Of a stretch of DNA of 64,000 bases, positions 26,976-36,780 are shown piece after piece (position 1 is the stretch's first letter; each line of letters opens with the position of its first letter). Under the pieces are notes generated by a model. The model worked only from the letters and a program-made list of their open reading frames with translations, had not been told where the DNA came from and searched no databases. Origin of the DNA: Sphingomonas paeninsulae (lineage in GTDB: Bacteria > Pseudomonadota > Alphaproteobacteria > Sphingomonadales > Sphingomonadaceae); assembly GCF_003660165.1 (NCBI RefSeq), contig NZ_CP032827.1, positions 62,001 through 126,000 on the forward strand, written 5' to 3'. The position numbers and the translations under genes were made by a program.

Positions 26976-28403
26976 TCATTGCGTTGACCGTGTTGACCAT
27001 CCTCCCCCGAGGGCCAAAAAAAGCGCAATCTGATCGCGATTGATGTCGGTGTGCGCAGCTGTAACGGCTTGCTCGGCGATGATCCGACTGCGCTGGGCAT
27101 CCAGAGCAACCAGACCTCCCAGCTTGCCACCCCGCCGCAAAACGGCCGTTCGTTCGGAAACCTGCACCGCGCTATCTCGTGCCGCTTTCAAATCTTCCAG
27201 TCGCACAAGATCGGCAGCGTAGTTGTTCAGTGCGCTTTCCACTTCCCGCAGGGCGCTCAGCACCGTGCCGTCAAAGGTTGCAAGGTTAGCGCGCGTCTGC
27301 GCCTCGCTCTGTGCAATCCGCGCCCGAATTGTGCTTCGGTGCAGGTTCCAGCTGATCAATGGGCCAATGCCGAACCGATTGGTCAATGATGACAGCAGGT
27401 CTGCCGCAGCGCCGGTGGAGCCAATCGAAGCTCCGAGTTTGATGTCGGGATAAAGCGCAGCCGTTGCGATACCGATCCGTGCCGTCGCCGCAGCCAATCG
27501 GCGTTCGGCCGCGCGAACATCGGGTCGCCGCTTGAGCAGTCCCTGTCCGTCCCCAATCGGCATCAGCGAGGACAGCACCAACGGCGCGTGGCATTCGAGC
27601 AGGCCGTGATCGAATTCTGCAGGTACCTGTCCGATCAACGACACAATGCGAAAAACAGCGTTCCGCTGGCCTGCTTCCATGCGGGGCAAGCGCGCCCTGG
27701 TGTTTGCCAGCAGGCTTAGCTGGCGATCCTGCTCGAACTTCGGCGCACGGCCATGCGCAATCATCAGGCGTGTGAGGCGTAGGTCTTCCTCCAGTACAGC
27801 AATTAGCTGGCGAAGGTCCGCGATCTCGTGCCCGGCGTTGCAGGCATCGGCATAGGCCTGGGCTGTCTGGGCCGCGACGTTGATCCGAACCAGATCGCGG
27901 GCGGCAACCGCGGCTTCGTCCTCGGCGGTGGCTGCCTCGACACCGCGCCGGATCCCGCCAAACAGGTCAAGGTCGTAGCTGATCGAAAGCCCGCCATTGT
28001 AGATCTGATGTTCCGGCGGTTGAACATGTTGCATGACCGCTTCTGCTGAAGGCTGCGCCCAGCTCGTCTCCAGATTTGCGGCGCCTCCAACCTCGCGCCC
28101 AGTTCGTGCCTCCGCGAGCAGCGCGTCACTGCGCTGAAGATTGGCTTCGGCAATCCGCAGATCGGTGTTGGCGATGAGCGCTTGTTCGATCAGACGGTTC
28201 AAAACCTGGTCGTCGAATAACTTCCACCATTGATCGGGCAGCGGCTCGTTCGTGGTCCCATGCCCGCCGGATATAAACGCGCCCTGCCCTTTTGGCACGT
28301 TGACGAGGGCCTCGTCCGGCACTCCGTAATTCGGGCCTACGGTTGCGCAGGCGGACAGGGAGATGAGCGCGAGAGGCACCAGCAACCGGCGAGCATTCAC
28401 CAT
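26976..28403 (-). CDS. NodT-family outer membrane efflux lipoprotein
   Basis: A 475-residue TolC-like factor with a lipobox (LISLSAC) and two outer-membrane efflux domains. The repeated pattern is seen in LIEQALIANTDLRIAEANLQRSDALLAEAR and LLKRRPDVRAAERRLAAATARIGIATAALYPDIKLGASIG. It should form the outer membrane channel for the HlyD/FUSC pump encoded just upstream. Its start overlaps the HlyD stop. The C-terminal coding region ends near 26976 with GGGWSTRSTQ. Confidence 0.9.
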   Translation of the reverse strand: MVNARRLLVPLALISLSACATVGPNYGVPDEALVNVPKGQGAFISGGHGTTNEPLPDQWWKLFDDQVLNRLIEQALIANTDLRIAEANLQRSDALLAEARTGREVGGAANLETSWAQPSAEAVMQHVQPPEHQIYNGGLSISYDLDLFGGIRRGVEAATAEDEAAVAARDLVRINVAAQTAQAYADACNAGHEIADLRQLIAVLEEDLRLTRLMIAHGRAPKFEQDRQLSLLANTRARLPRMEAGQRNAVFRIVSLIGQVPAEFDHGLLECHAPLVLSSLMPIGDGQGLLKRRPDVRAAERRLAAATARIGIATAALYPDIKLGASIGSTGAAADLLSSLTNRFGIGPLISWNLHRSTIRARIAQSEAQTRANLATFDGTVLSALREVESALNNYAADLVRLEDLKAARDSAVQVSERTAVLRRGGKLGGLVALDAQRSRIIAEQAVTAAHTDINRDQIALFLALGGGWSTRSTQ

Positions 28404-29296
28404 GGCAGGCTCCGGCGAACAGGCACATCACCAGCGCGGGCATGAACGATCACGGTCGCCGTTTGGCCTGGGATCAGCCGGACATTACTGGGCACTTTGT
28501 CGATTTTGATTCGCACAGGAATGCGTTGCGCCAATCTGACCCAGGTGAAGGACGGGTTGACGTTGGCAAGTTGTGCTTCCCCTCCGGCGCGTTCCCGATC
28601 TTCGACCCCTGCGGCGATGCTTTCGACATGACCGGTGATTTCGTCGGCGATGCCCATCAGGTAAACGCTCGCGGGATCGCCGAGATGGATAGCGGGCAAT
28701 TTCGTTTCCTCGAAATACCCCTCCACCCGCAGCGACTGGCCATAGACAAGCGCGACCGCTGGCTTTCCGGCGTTCAGGTAGACGCCAGGCTGTAGAGTCA
28801 TGTTCGACACCGTCCCATCGACGGGCGCACGGACATAGGTCCGATCCAGATTGAGCCGTGCCAGATTGCGCGCGGCAATGGCCTGATCCAGTCCAGTCCT
28901 TAGGGCATCCACCCGCGCCCGCCCCTGCTCGATCACCTCCGCAGCCAGCAACTCGGCCATCGAACGATTGCGACGATCCTCCCGCGCCGCCTGCGCCAGC
29001 GTCACCCGCTGGGTCGCCAGATTCGCGTCAGCCTGATCGAGTGCCAGCTGATAGCGCGGGCGGTCGATGACCAGCAGGATCTGGCCCTTGCGAACGAACT
29101 CATCGTCACGGATGCGTACTTCGGTGACAAGCCCACTGACATCTGCGGCGACCGGCACGAGATCGGCCCGAACCTTGCCGTCGCGCGTCAGCGGCTCAAC
29201 CTGGTAGCGCATCCACAAGGCGTGGATTGCTGCAAGCACGATACAGATCACCAGCGCGGTGACCGCTGTACGCAGAAGGGAACGACGACCGATCAT
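28397..29296 (-). CDS. HlyD-family periplasmic adaptor of an AaeA-like efflux system
   Basis: A 299-residue membrane fusion protein from ATG 29296; the upstream open frame is not used because it overlaps DUF1656. An N-terminal helix (TAVTALVICIVLAAIHALW) is followed by a biotinyl-lipoyl-like domain (ADLVPVAADVSGLVTEVRIRDDEFVRKGQILLVID), a coiled coil (residues about 85-150) and a barrel (VRAPVDGTVSNMTLQPGVYLNAG). It bridges an inner-membrane FUSC permease and the NodT channel. The C-terminal coding end overlaps NodT by 7 bases. Confidence 0.9.
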   Translation of the reverse strand: MIGRRSLLRTAVTALVICIVLAAIHALWMRYQVEPLTRDGKVRADLVPVAADVSGLVTEVRIRDDEFVRKGQILLVIDRPRYQLALDQADANLATQRVTLAQAAREDRRNRSMAELLAAEVIEQGRARVDALRTGLDQAIAARNLARLNLDRTYVRAPVDGTVSNMTLQPGVYLNAGKPAVALVYGQSLRVEGYFEETKLPAIHLGDPASVYLMGIADEITGHVESIAAGVEDRERAGGEAQLANVNPSFTWVRLAQRIPVRIKIDKVPSNVRLIPGQTATVIVHARAGDVPVRRSLPW

Positions 29297-29297
29297 A

Positions 29298-29522
29298 TCA
29301 GGATACCAGGGCACGGGAGAGGAAATTGTCGGCAAGGAAGGTGAGAGCCCACCAAAGCGTCGCGAACAGCGCCAGCTCGAGAACGCCCGGGTGCCAAAGC
29401 AATTGGGAGAAAGGGAGGCGCTGCAGCAGATTGCGAAGACAATAAGCAAGAACCCCCGCTACAACCGCCCAGACGAGCGCAGCTGGCATGTAAACACCAA
29501 AGAGATGCAGTTCCTCGATCAT
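29298..29522 (-). CDS. DUF1656 small membrane protein (AaeX-like)
   Basis: A 74-residue protein with two membrane helices from ATG 29522. The N-terminus MIEELHLFGVYMP is the DUF1656 hallmark, followed by LVWAVVAGVLAYCLRNLL and LALFATLWWALTFLADN. This family sits between FUSC and HlyD genes in aae-type aromatic acid efflux operons, as here. Its start overlaps the FUSC stop (ATGA). Confidence 0.85.
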   Translation of the reverse strand: MIEELHLFGVYMPAALVWAVVAGVLAYCLRNLLQRLPFSQLLWHPGVLELALFATLWWALTFLADNFLSRALVS

Positions 29523-31585
29523 CGCGCGCGCGCACTCTCGAAAGGCAGCGCTGCCGGGAACAGGTTGCACCGCATACCGACGAGCGCCAACAGCGCTTGA
29601 TGGCGTGGCGCAAGCTGCGCGCTCGCAAGCATATCGTCGATTGCTGCATCGATCGCCTCAAGCAAAGACGCCGGGGGTGACACGGCTTCACTGGCTTGCC
29701 GGCGCGCGCGAAATAAGGAGGATGTCTCAGACAGCACCATGCCGAGGGCGTGACGGATGTCATGCGGCACGGCGACCAGCGCGCGCCGGATCGGGATGAT
29801 GTTCCGGCCGATACGCAGGTCAGCCAGACCATCGGCCTCGTGCAGCGCATCGCCGGCCGGTGCAACCGCCATACGCGCAGCGATCTGTCCCAGCCGGTCG
29901 ACGGCCAGGCCCGTCCAGCGTTCGGCTTCGAACGGTCTGCGAATGTTAGCGAGTTGCTCGAGGTCAGCCCAATTTCCAAGCACGATCCGGCGCGCCGTCC
30001 ACAGTACATTGGTCGAACGAAACAACTTGGTCACGGCGAGCGTCGTCACGACACCCCCCACCTGGGCAAGCCCGGTGTTGATGAACACGGCAAAGTCCGC
30101 CTGAAAGCGCGCCAGAAAACCAAGGCCGACGATGAAACAGGAAAACATCGGTAAAGCCCGTGCGGACCGCGGGGGGTCCGCCTGGATATAGCCCATCCAG
30201 AGCAACGCTGGCGCAAGAGTGACGATTAGCATTCCGTAGCCATCGACGCGTGGCAAGATCACAAACAAATAGAGCGCCGCCAGCGGGAATGTCATCAGCG
30301 TCGCGCCAAGGTAACGACCAATCACGGGCGCCGGGTCGTCCTGCACCGCGAACGAGCAGGTGATTAGCGCGGCAAAAGCAGCCGTGGCCGATCCATTGGG
30401 CCAGGCCAGGAGAATCCACACCGCGCAATAGAGCGCGATCGCCGTGGCCGTTGCGAGACCAGCAAGCGCCGCGACGCTATGGTCCCGCGCAAGTGGGTAA
30501 CTTTCGCGAACCGTTTCTGGCGTGACAGCCTGTGGCCCTTCGTGCGCACCCCCAATTTGCTGGACGAGCCGGCGGCTGTCATCCAGCGCCTCCAGAAATT
30601 CAGCTACCCGCTCGCAGACGCTGACGACCAAAAGCCCCTCCCAGTCGGCGGTTTGTTCATGAAGGGCTGCCAGGGATCGACACCGATCAACAAGCGCATG
30701 CTCAACAGCGCCGGGCGTGTCGATCACTCCGCCAAGCCAGAGGATGACGTCGTCGATCAACGCCTCAAGCGGGGCGTCGAGCGGCGAAATCCCCCGCAGA
30801 AGGTCGAGCCGGTTTGCTGCAGCCGATGCCAATGGAAGCACCGTTGCCAGACGTTCTTGCAGGCTCAAGACCAACCGTCGCGTTGCTGGCGCCGCGCGTT
30901 GATCGAAAGGAAGGTGAATGGCGATCATGCCGAGTTCGGTCACGTCGGCGGCAAGGGTCCGACGATGTTCATATTCCAGCGACGTATGGCGGCTTCTCAG
31001 CGCCTCGGCGGTCCAGCGCGAAGCGTGCGCGAGAAAAGCTTCTGCCTTGCTGCGGATGACCGGAGTGGCGCTCCATGGCTGGAGCAGAGCGTGTGCGATC
31101 GAAACGCACACGATGGCCACCGTCATTTCCTCGACCCGGGATATGGTTGTGGTGAAGATATTACCCGGGTCGTCGAGATAAGGAAAACTGATCACGGCTG
31201 AGCTGAACGCTGCCATCTGGAAAAGGAAGGCACGTGGCGTACGGTCGAGAACGGCAAGATAGATGCAAAAGCCTGTCCAGGCCGCCAGGCACAATATCAG
31301 AAGCTCGGGCGAATTCTGCAGGTTCGGAACCAGCGCGACCGTAACCACAGCACCCGTCACTATACCGCCCAGCCGATAAAAGATCTTGGGCCTGAAGGCC
31401 CCTGCCATAGGTTGCGCGGTGACGTAGACGGTGAGAAGTGCCCACCATGGGCGCGGCAAACTTGCGGAAAAGGCTATCGCAAGCGTAGCCGCTGCAGCAA
31501 TATAACTGCTGAAGGAAAAGAGAAACTTCTGAGAGTCGATCGCGAAGAAGGGCTGCGCTGCGCCCGCGCTAGTCTTTACTGGCAT
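29519..31585 (-). CDS. FUSC family aromatic-acid-type efflux permease (AaeB-like)
   Basis: A 688-residue inner-membrane protein with two blocks of about six helices (residues 30-165 and 370-530) separated by a cytoplasmic domain. The first block reads PWWALLTVYVTAQPMAGAFRPKIFYRLGGIVTGAVVTVALVP, typical for FUSC/AaeB proteins. The second has WPNGSATAAFAALITCSFAVQDDPAPVIGRYLGATL. The operon FUSC-DUF1656-HlyD-NodT is a four-gene efflux system for aromatic carboxylic acids or similar weak acids. A MarR gene lies upstream and could control it. Confidence 0.9.
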   Translation of the reverse strand: MPVKTSAGAAQPFFAIDSQKFLFSFSSYIAAAATLAIAFSASLPRPWWALLTVYVTAQPMAGAFRPKIFYRLGGIVTGAVVTVALVPNLQNSPELLILCLAAWTGFCIYLAVLDRTPRAFLFQMAAFSSAVISFPYLDDPGNIFTTTISRVEEMTVAIVCVSIAHALLQPWSATPVIRSKAEAFLAHASRWTAEALRSRHTSLEYEHRRTLAADVTELGMIAIHLPFDQRAAPATRRLVLSLQERLATVLPLASAAANRLDLLRGISPLDAPLEALIDDVILWLGGVIDTPGAVEHALVDRCRSLAALHEQTADWEGLLVVSVCERVAEFLEALDDSRRLVQQIGGAHEGPQAVTPETVRESYPLARDHSVAALAGLATATAIALYCAVWILLAWPNGSATAAFAALITCSFAVQDDPAPVIGRYLGATLMTFPLAALYLFVILPRVDGYGMLIVTLAPALLWMGYIQADPPRSARALPMFSCFIVGLGFLARFQADFAVFINTGLAQVGGVVTTLAVTKLFRSTNVLWTARRIVLGNWADLEQLANIRRPFEAERWTGLAVDRLGQIAARMAVAPAGDALHEADGLADLRIGRNIIPIRRALVAVPHDIRHALGMVLSETSSLFRARRQASEAVSPPASLLEAIDAAIDDMLASAQLAPRHQALLALVGMRCNLFPAALPFESARAR

Positions 31586-31771
31586 GATATGGCTATCGCG
31601 TCGCTGTACAGACCGACGGCAAAACCGAAGGTCATTGTGAGAACATCGTCCGAAGACGAGCGCCTATTGCCTCACGGAGGCCTGCCGCCGAAGTTCAAAA
31701 TATTTATGGCATGGCGCAAATATTTTGCGGTACGTATTTCTCGCAGTTGGAGTAGATTTGGAAAATTAAAT

Positions 31772-32023
31772 TCAACGCAGGTGGGAAAGCGTAAATAGGA
31801 GCGTTATGGCCACACCAAAAGCAAGGATCATCACTCCAGAAATGCGCATTGCATAGCGGGCGTGATCTTCGTCGGTCAGCGGTTGCAAGTGGGCCGGCGC
31901 TTGGCTTTCATGGCGGAGCACTGGACACCATCGGCGCACCAGATCCTGACGGAATGCCAGATGGAATCCCAGAACGATCAGAACTAGCCCCATCAGATCG
32001 ATGATTATGACAGCTGTGGGCAT
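31772..32023 (-). CDS. Small two-helix membrane protein
   Basis: An 83-residue protein with membrane helices near residues 3-22 (AVIIIDLMGLVLIVLGFHLAF) and 62-80, joined by a 40-residue loop. No family is recognised. It lies between the MarR gene and the FUSC gene on the same strand, so it may belong to the same transcript. Confidence 0.55.
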   Translation of the reverse strand: MPTAVIIIDLMGLVLIVLGFHLAFRQDLVRRWCPVLRHESQAPAHLQPLTDEDHARYAMRISGVMILAFGVAITLLFTLSHLR

Positions 32024-32198
32024 GGCTCGCGTCCTTTTTCCTTGAGGTCGAATTTGGCGGTGAGCCGTCGCTTCAACATGCGGACAATCCTGCGATCAAA
32101 TTCCTTTCACCTTCGAGTCCGGCCCAGAGACGCAGCAGGCCATCGCCGATGCTAGCAATTTGGCGGCCTCATCACATAGTTTAAAGAAAAACAGGTGG

Positions 32199-32606
32199 TT
32201 ACAGCCATTTTAAAAGATCGACGAGCAACGGCTTGAGCCGAATAACCTCGTCCCGATGCGTTTCGGATAGGCTGGCGAGCAACACTTCCGCTTTGTCGGT
32301 GAGTTGCAAAATCGACCGGCGGCGATCGCTCGTTGTTTCTTGTCGCGTGACAAGTTCAAGCACTTCTAACCGGTCGATCAACCCGCTGGCGCTATGAGGC
32401 TTCATAACAAGCCTTTGCGCGATATAGCCCACCGTCACTTCTTCGGGTGATGCCGCGCGGATCGCGAGTAACGCCTGGTGCTGTTGCGGCGTTAAGCCAA
32501 CTTCAGCCGCTTTTGATTCACTGAATGCCTGAAAACGCCGCAACGTATGCCGAAATTCGGCCAGCGCGACATAGTCCTGGTCCGTCAAGCTGCCGCTTCT
32601 TGTCAT
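32199..32606 (-). CDS. MarR family transcriptional regulator
   Basis: A 135-residue winged-helix protein from ATG 32606, although the frame opens at 32639. LTPQQHQALLAIRAA, TVGYIAQRLVMKPHSASGLIDRLEVLELVTRQETTSDRRRSILQLTDKAEVLLASL is the DNA-binding module. It is divergent from the ClC gene and upstream of the efflux operon. MarR proteins often sense phenolic acids and repress efflux pumps, so the FUSC system is a likely target, and autorepression at the palindrome at 32634 is possible. Confidence 0.85.
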   Translation of the reverse strand: MTRSGSLTDQDYVALAEFRHTLRRFQAFSESKAAEVGLTPQQHQALLAIRAASPEEVTVGYIAQRLVMKPHSASGLIDRLEVLELVTRQETTSDRRRSILQLTDKAEVLLASLSETHRDEVIRLKPLLVDLLKWL

Positions 32607-32633
32607 CGTTCGTCCGCTCGCTGTTGAACAGTA

Positions 32634-32644
32634 TCGCATTGCGA
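32634..32644. promoter_or_regulatory. Short palindrome between MarR and ClC genes
   Basis: TCGC-att-GCGA is a perfect 4-base inverted repeat with a 3-base centre in the 74-base divergent region. It is a plausible MarR operator half-site pair but short enough to occur by chance. Confidence 0.25.
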
Positions 32645-32680
32645 CATAAAAGGGCCATTCTCTGAGTTCAAAGGTGTTTC

Positions 32681-34464
32681 ATGACGTTCGCAACGGCACG
32701 CATAACAGAAAGTCATCGACTGGCCGATCATAGTGCGAACTGGCGTATGCTCATGCTGGGTGCGATGGCCGTCGTCGTCGGAACGGGCGGCGCGATCGGC
32801 GCGTGGACGCTGCTTCGTTTGATTGCCATTGCCACCAACCTGTTCTGGTTCGGACGGTTTTCTGCGCAACCCGCCGCAATTACTGAAACGACGATCGGAC
32901 TCTGGATCATCGCCATTCCGGTCATCGGCAGTCTGATCGTTGGCCTGATGGCACGCTATGGCTCTGACAAGATCCGCGGCCACGGCATCCCCGAAGCGAT
33001 CGAGACGATCTTGTTCGGCGAAAGCCGGTTGTCGCTAAAGGTTGCGTTGCTCAAACCTCTTTCGTCGGCTGTGTCTATCGGCAGCGGCGGCCCGTTCGGA
33101 GCCGAGGGGCCGATCATCATGACGGGTGGCGCGATAGGCTCGCTTTTTGCGCAGTGTTTCCATCTGAGCGCCGCTGAACGCAAAACGCTGCTCGTTGCAG
33201 GGGCCGCCGCCGGTATGACCGCAGTTTTTGGCACTCCGATGGCGGCTATACTGCTCGCGATCGAGGTGCTGCTCTTCGAATGGAAACCGCGCAGTTTCGT
33301 GCCGGTGGTCGTCGGCGTAATCGTCGCTTTCGCATGGCGGCCGTGGATGATCGGCAGCGGAGCGATGTTTTCTTTCGTTGCACTGACGCCGTCGGGACTA
33401 TGGCCTATCGGCGCCGCCGCCTGTGTCGGTATTCTTGTCGGTCTAGAGGCTACATTACTCTCAACATTCCTGTACCGCATCGAGGACCTGTTTCATCGGC
33501 TGCCCGTCCATTGGATGTGGTGGCCAGCGCTTGGTGGCGTCGTGGTCGGCATCGGTGGATTGATCGATACGCATGTGCTTGGTGCGGGCTATCCCAGTAT
33601 TCAGGCTTTGCTCGACGGGTCGCTGGCGATGCGGGTCGTGCTGGCACTCCTTGTGGTCAAGGGGATTGTCTGGCTCGTGGCGTTGGGTTCGGGAACGTCG
33701 GGCGGCGTCCTTGCCCCCTGCTTATACTCGGCGGAGCGGCCGGCAGTTTGATCGGGCATTTCCTGCCGGGTGGCTCGGGTTTATGGGCTATGATCGGCAT
33801 GGCGGGCATAATGAGCGGCGCAATGCGCGCACCCATCACGGGCGCACTTTTTGCCGTCGAGCTGACCGGCCATTTCGAGGCCCTGCCGCTCGCTATCACG
33901 GCGGCGGCGTCCGCTTATGCCATAAGTGTACTCCTGATGCGCCGCTCTATCCTTACCGAAAAAATCGCTCGGCGGGGACGTCATATCCTTCAGGAATATA
34001 GTGTCGATCCCCTCGATCTCGTTCAGGCGGACCAGTTGATGACGCATAATCCGGCAACGCTCCCGGGTGACATGTCGCTCCGCGAAGCAGGTGTTTTTTT
34101 TGAAGAAGATGCCAAGCATCGCAGCTATCCCGTTGTGGATGCCGATGGCGTTTTGCTCGGCCTTGCCTCTCGAACCGACGCACTACGCTGGCAGATCGAC
34201 GATCGGATGATTGAAACCAGTCTGGCTGAGACGCTTTCCGATGCGTCGCTGTTGGTCGCCTATCCCGAAACGCCGATCGGGGTTGTCGCCGACCTAATGG
34301 TGGACTCGGGGATTGGCCGCATTCCGATTGTCGATCCGGGCAGTCGCCGTGTCCTCGGCATCCTCTCACGACAGGACTTGTTGAAAGCGCGCAGCGCGCA
34401 TCGACAGTCTGAAACCAGTCGATCAGGCTTCGTGAAACGACCACAGGCTGGCGCGATAGCCTGA
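32681..34464 (+). CDS. ClC-family chloride channel/antiporter with C-terminal CBS pair (single frameshift)
   Basis: About 594 residues after correction. The ClC core shows GHGIPEAIE (an anion-site loop), GSGGPFGAEGP with the gating Glu position, and SGTSGGVLAP. The second half continues GGAAGSLIGHFLPGG, then MSGAMRAPITGALFAVELTGH. Two CBS domains follow (QLMTHNPATLPGDMSLREAG and AETLSDASLLVAYPETPIGV). The frame breaks at a C run (33714-33718); six bases instead of five joins VLAP to LLILGGAAG. It should move chloride or another anion and be gated by nucleotide binding to the CBS pair. It is divergent from the MarR gene. Confidence 0.85.
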
Positions 34465-34527
34465 TACGCAACCGAACCGCTTCAAACTCGGTGAGTTATT
34501 GAAAAACCCTGCCGTAAACGGACACGC

Positions 34528-34881
34528 TCACTCCTGCTGCCTCGTCAATAAAAGCCTTTCCTCAACTTCGAATGCCTCGTCATCATTGCTTTTTTCCGCA
34601 AGCCGGCGTGCCCCTGGATTTACCGTATTCCGTTTCTCTCCCAGCGGGTGAGACCGTTGGTCGTTGGCTCGTGAATAGCCCGCCCCCATCTGAGGCCCAT
34701 CGGTCGCCAAAACTAAGGCGGCAACAGGGATAATAAATACAATCAGCAACGTGAAGATGTCTCCGGTCATAACCGTGGCAGAGCTTAGTAAATAAAGAAA
34801 CAACCCGACACATGCGAAGACAACCACCAAAATAACATAGCGAAAGTATAAAAGTTCTACACGGTAGGAAGGACGTCTCAT
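34528..34881 (-). CDS. Small two-helix membrane protein, paralogue-like group member 1
   Basis: A 117-residue protein with two helices (residues about 12-32 and 42-60; LLIVFIIPVAALVLA) and a charged cytoplasmic tail. No known domain. Its second helix resembles those of the proteins at 35079 and 40643 (I-I/V-P-V/L-A), suggesting a local family. Confidence 0.5.
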   Translation of the reverse strand: MRRPSYRVELLYFRYVILVVVFACVGLFLYLLSSATVMTGDIFTLLIVFIIPVAALVLATDGPQMGAGYSRANDQRSHPLGEKRNTVNPGARRLAEKSNDDEAFEVEERLLLTRQQE

Positions 34882-35078
34882 TTTACATGCGATCTCTTGT
34901 CGGTGAAAATGGGTTTTGCTACCCGGGAAATTAAAACATTCCCAGTAAATAGAATGTTTTTATCCGATTAAGGCGGATAGTATTATGTTCCTTTAAGCTA
35001 TTTGAAATAGTCTTCTCAAGCGGTTTGCTAAGACTAGACTGGTGAGGTGGAAACCGTTTTTAGACCTGCTTCCGGATC

Positions 35079-35420
35079 TTAGCTAGACGGAGTGCTGTCC
35101 CCGTTTCTTGAAAACGCTACCACCACAGGCCACATACTCGCGTCGATGATCGGCGGCATTTTCTGACTTCGGTGCTTCTCCGACTTTATCATGCTTCGCC
35201 AAAAGCGAAAAATTCGGACAGACAAAGCTAATGGAATGATGATCATTCCCATAAAGAGAAGCCTGCCCGGCTCGCCAATGATTCCGGCCGCCTTTATGAA
35301 TTTCAATACAGCCAGAACGACCACCGTCAAAACGAAAGCGGTTGCCATTCGAATTGCAAATGTGCTCGACCGATTGATTTCATGCGACCTTTTGAAAGTC
35401 GTTCGGTTGCGCGAGTTCAT
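35079..35420 (-). CDS. Small two-helix membrane protein, paralogue-like group member 2
   Basis: A 113-residue protein from ATG 35420, chosen because GGAG lies nine bases upstream; the frame extends further but that part is not protein-like. Helices lie around residues 25-45 (MATAFVLTVVVLAVLKFIKAAG) and 53-68 (LLFMGMIIIPLALSV). The C-terminal part is soluble. No family is recognised. Confidence 0.5.
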   Translation of the reverse strand: MNSRNRTTFKRSHEINRSSTFAIRMATAFVLTVVVLAVLKFIKAAGIIGEPGRLLFMGMIIIPLALSVRIFRFWRSMIKSEKHRSQKMPPIIDASMWPVVVAFSRNGDSTPSS

Positions 35421-35671
35421 TTCGTGTAACTCCTCACAAACGATAATCTGCCTATTAAACTCGCCAGCCAAACGAGTATTTTTGATCAGATAGCGCAAAG
35501 ATCTTGTATTTAAACTTGAGATGAAAAGGCAATTTCGAGTGTGGTGAAGTCGTTTCTCCACAAACTTTCTGTGCTTCGACGGCAAAAATATTCTGTTGCG
35601 CAGGCCCTTAGGAAAGGGAACGATCATGCACTGAACGATATCCCATAGTCATATGGTCATTGGAGAAAAAC

Positions 35672-36130
35672 ATGAAGGTTTCGGAGATCATGACTCGGAC
35701 TGTTATTACCGCGTGCCCCAGAGACACTGTTCAAGCCATCGCACAGACAATGGCGGACAGAGACGTCGGATGGCTCCCCGTTATGGACGGCGAAACCCTC
35801 GTGGGGATAGTTACAGATCGCGACATTGTGACGCGTATGGTTGTCACGGGAAGATCATCGTTATGCGCCATCCGCGACGCTATGACTTCACCGGCCAAAT
35901 CGTGTCTTGCAGAAGATAGCGTTGAGAGCGTCGTTCGATGGATGGGCAAACAACAGGTTCGCCGCGTCCCGATTGTCGATGCCTCCGGCAGACTCGTCGG
36001 TCTCGTTTCACTAGCGGATGCGGCGAAGCACGCCGAGGCTTCATCGACAAGCTTAGCTCTGGAGAAAATCGTTCGTCCCGGCGGCGAGCATAATCAACGT
36101 TCTTTTCACCCGACCACCTTCGCCAACTGA
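35672..36130 (+). CDS. CBS-domain pair protein
   Basis: A 152-residue soluble protein of two CBS domains. VSEIMTRTVITACPRDTVQAIAQTMADRDVGWLPVMDG and AMTSPAKSCLAEDSVESVVRWMGKQQVRRVPIVDASGRLVGLVSLAD are the repeats. ATG 35672 has GGAG seven bases upstream, better than the earlier ATG 35660. CBS pairs bind adenine nucleotides or similar ligands and often respond to stress; no partner is fused here. Confidence 0.85.
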   Translation: MKVSEIMTRTVITACPRDTVQAIAQTMADRDVGWLPVMDGETLVGIVTDRDIVTRMVVTGRSSLCAIRDAMTSPAKSCLAEDSVESVVRWMGKQQVRRVPIVDASGRLVGLVSLADAAKHAEASSTSLALEKIVRPGGEHNQRSFHPTTFAN

Positions 36131-36290
36131 GTTCGAGTTCTCCGCCCCCGTGTCCCCTGAGATTTTCAAAATTCTCATTTTGACCAATAAACAAAGTTGT
36201 ATTATATCGCATTACGAGATAGTTTGAACGCCTAAACAGGGTTCCTGTTTTCCGGGAAAACTTGTTTCACACGGTCCGAAAGGCGGGTTT

Positions 36291-36617
36291 GTGATTCAGC
36301 TGTTAATTATCTTGCTTCAGGTTATCGGGGATCTAGTTGGCGGCGCTGCCATTGCAGCGGCGGTGTCCTGGGCTCTCTGGAACCTCTTTAAAGTCACTCA
36401 CCATCCGGAACTGGGGCCGGTCGCCGGATTTCTCATCGTGGCAACCATTCTTTTAGCAACCCATCAAGGGACTCGAATGCTGCCGATTATCACGATCTTC
36501 AGCCTGATTTCGATTTTCTGCGGATGGTCAGAGGGAAGCGTTTGGCGGAGCCGGATAGATGCGCAAAAAACAAAGTACAAGGTTATTAAGGTGGCTGGGA
36601 TGCATCGATCGCCTTGA
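36291..36617 (+). CDS. Small hypothetical membrane protein
   Basis: A 108-residue product with GTG start. Three hydrophobic segments (LIILLQVIGDLVGGAAIAAAVSW, LGPVAGFLIVATILLA, IITIFSLISIFCG) suggest an inner-membrane protein with a charged C-terminus. No family is recognised. It lies between the CBS gene and a small soluble gene in the stress region. Confidence 0.45.
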   Translation: MIQLLIILLQVIGDLVGGAAIAAAVSWALWNLFKVTHHPELGPVAGFLIVATILLATHQGTRMLPIITIFSLISIFCGWSEGSVWRSRIDAQKTKYKVIKVAGMHRSP

Positions 36618-36780
36618 ATTTACGGGTTGCGATCGTTGGACTCCGCAGAGCGCAACGTGAAATTTGTGCGCCGAGCAAACAAAGCGTGTTTGGTAAAACC
36701 GTTATGTCAATCGAAGCCGCTTCCGGACAGAAGAGCAAATCTGTTGAGTCGATATTCACTTGATTTGAAGGAATAAAGCC

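Noticed and set aside
26694-26987. Plus-strand frame near the end of the efflux operon
   Set aside because: No motif, no ribosome site, and it runs into the 3' end of the NodT gene.
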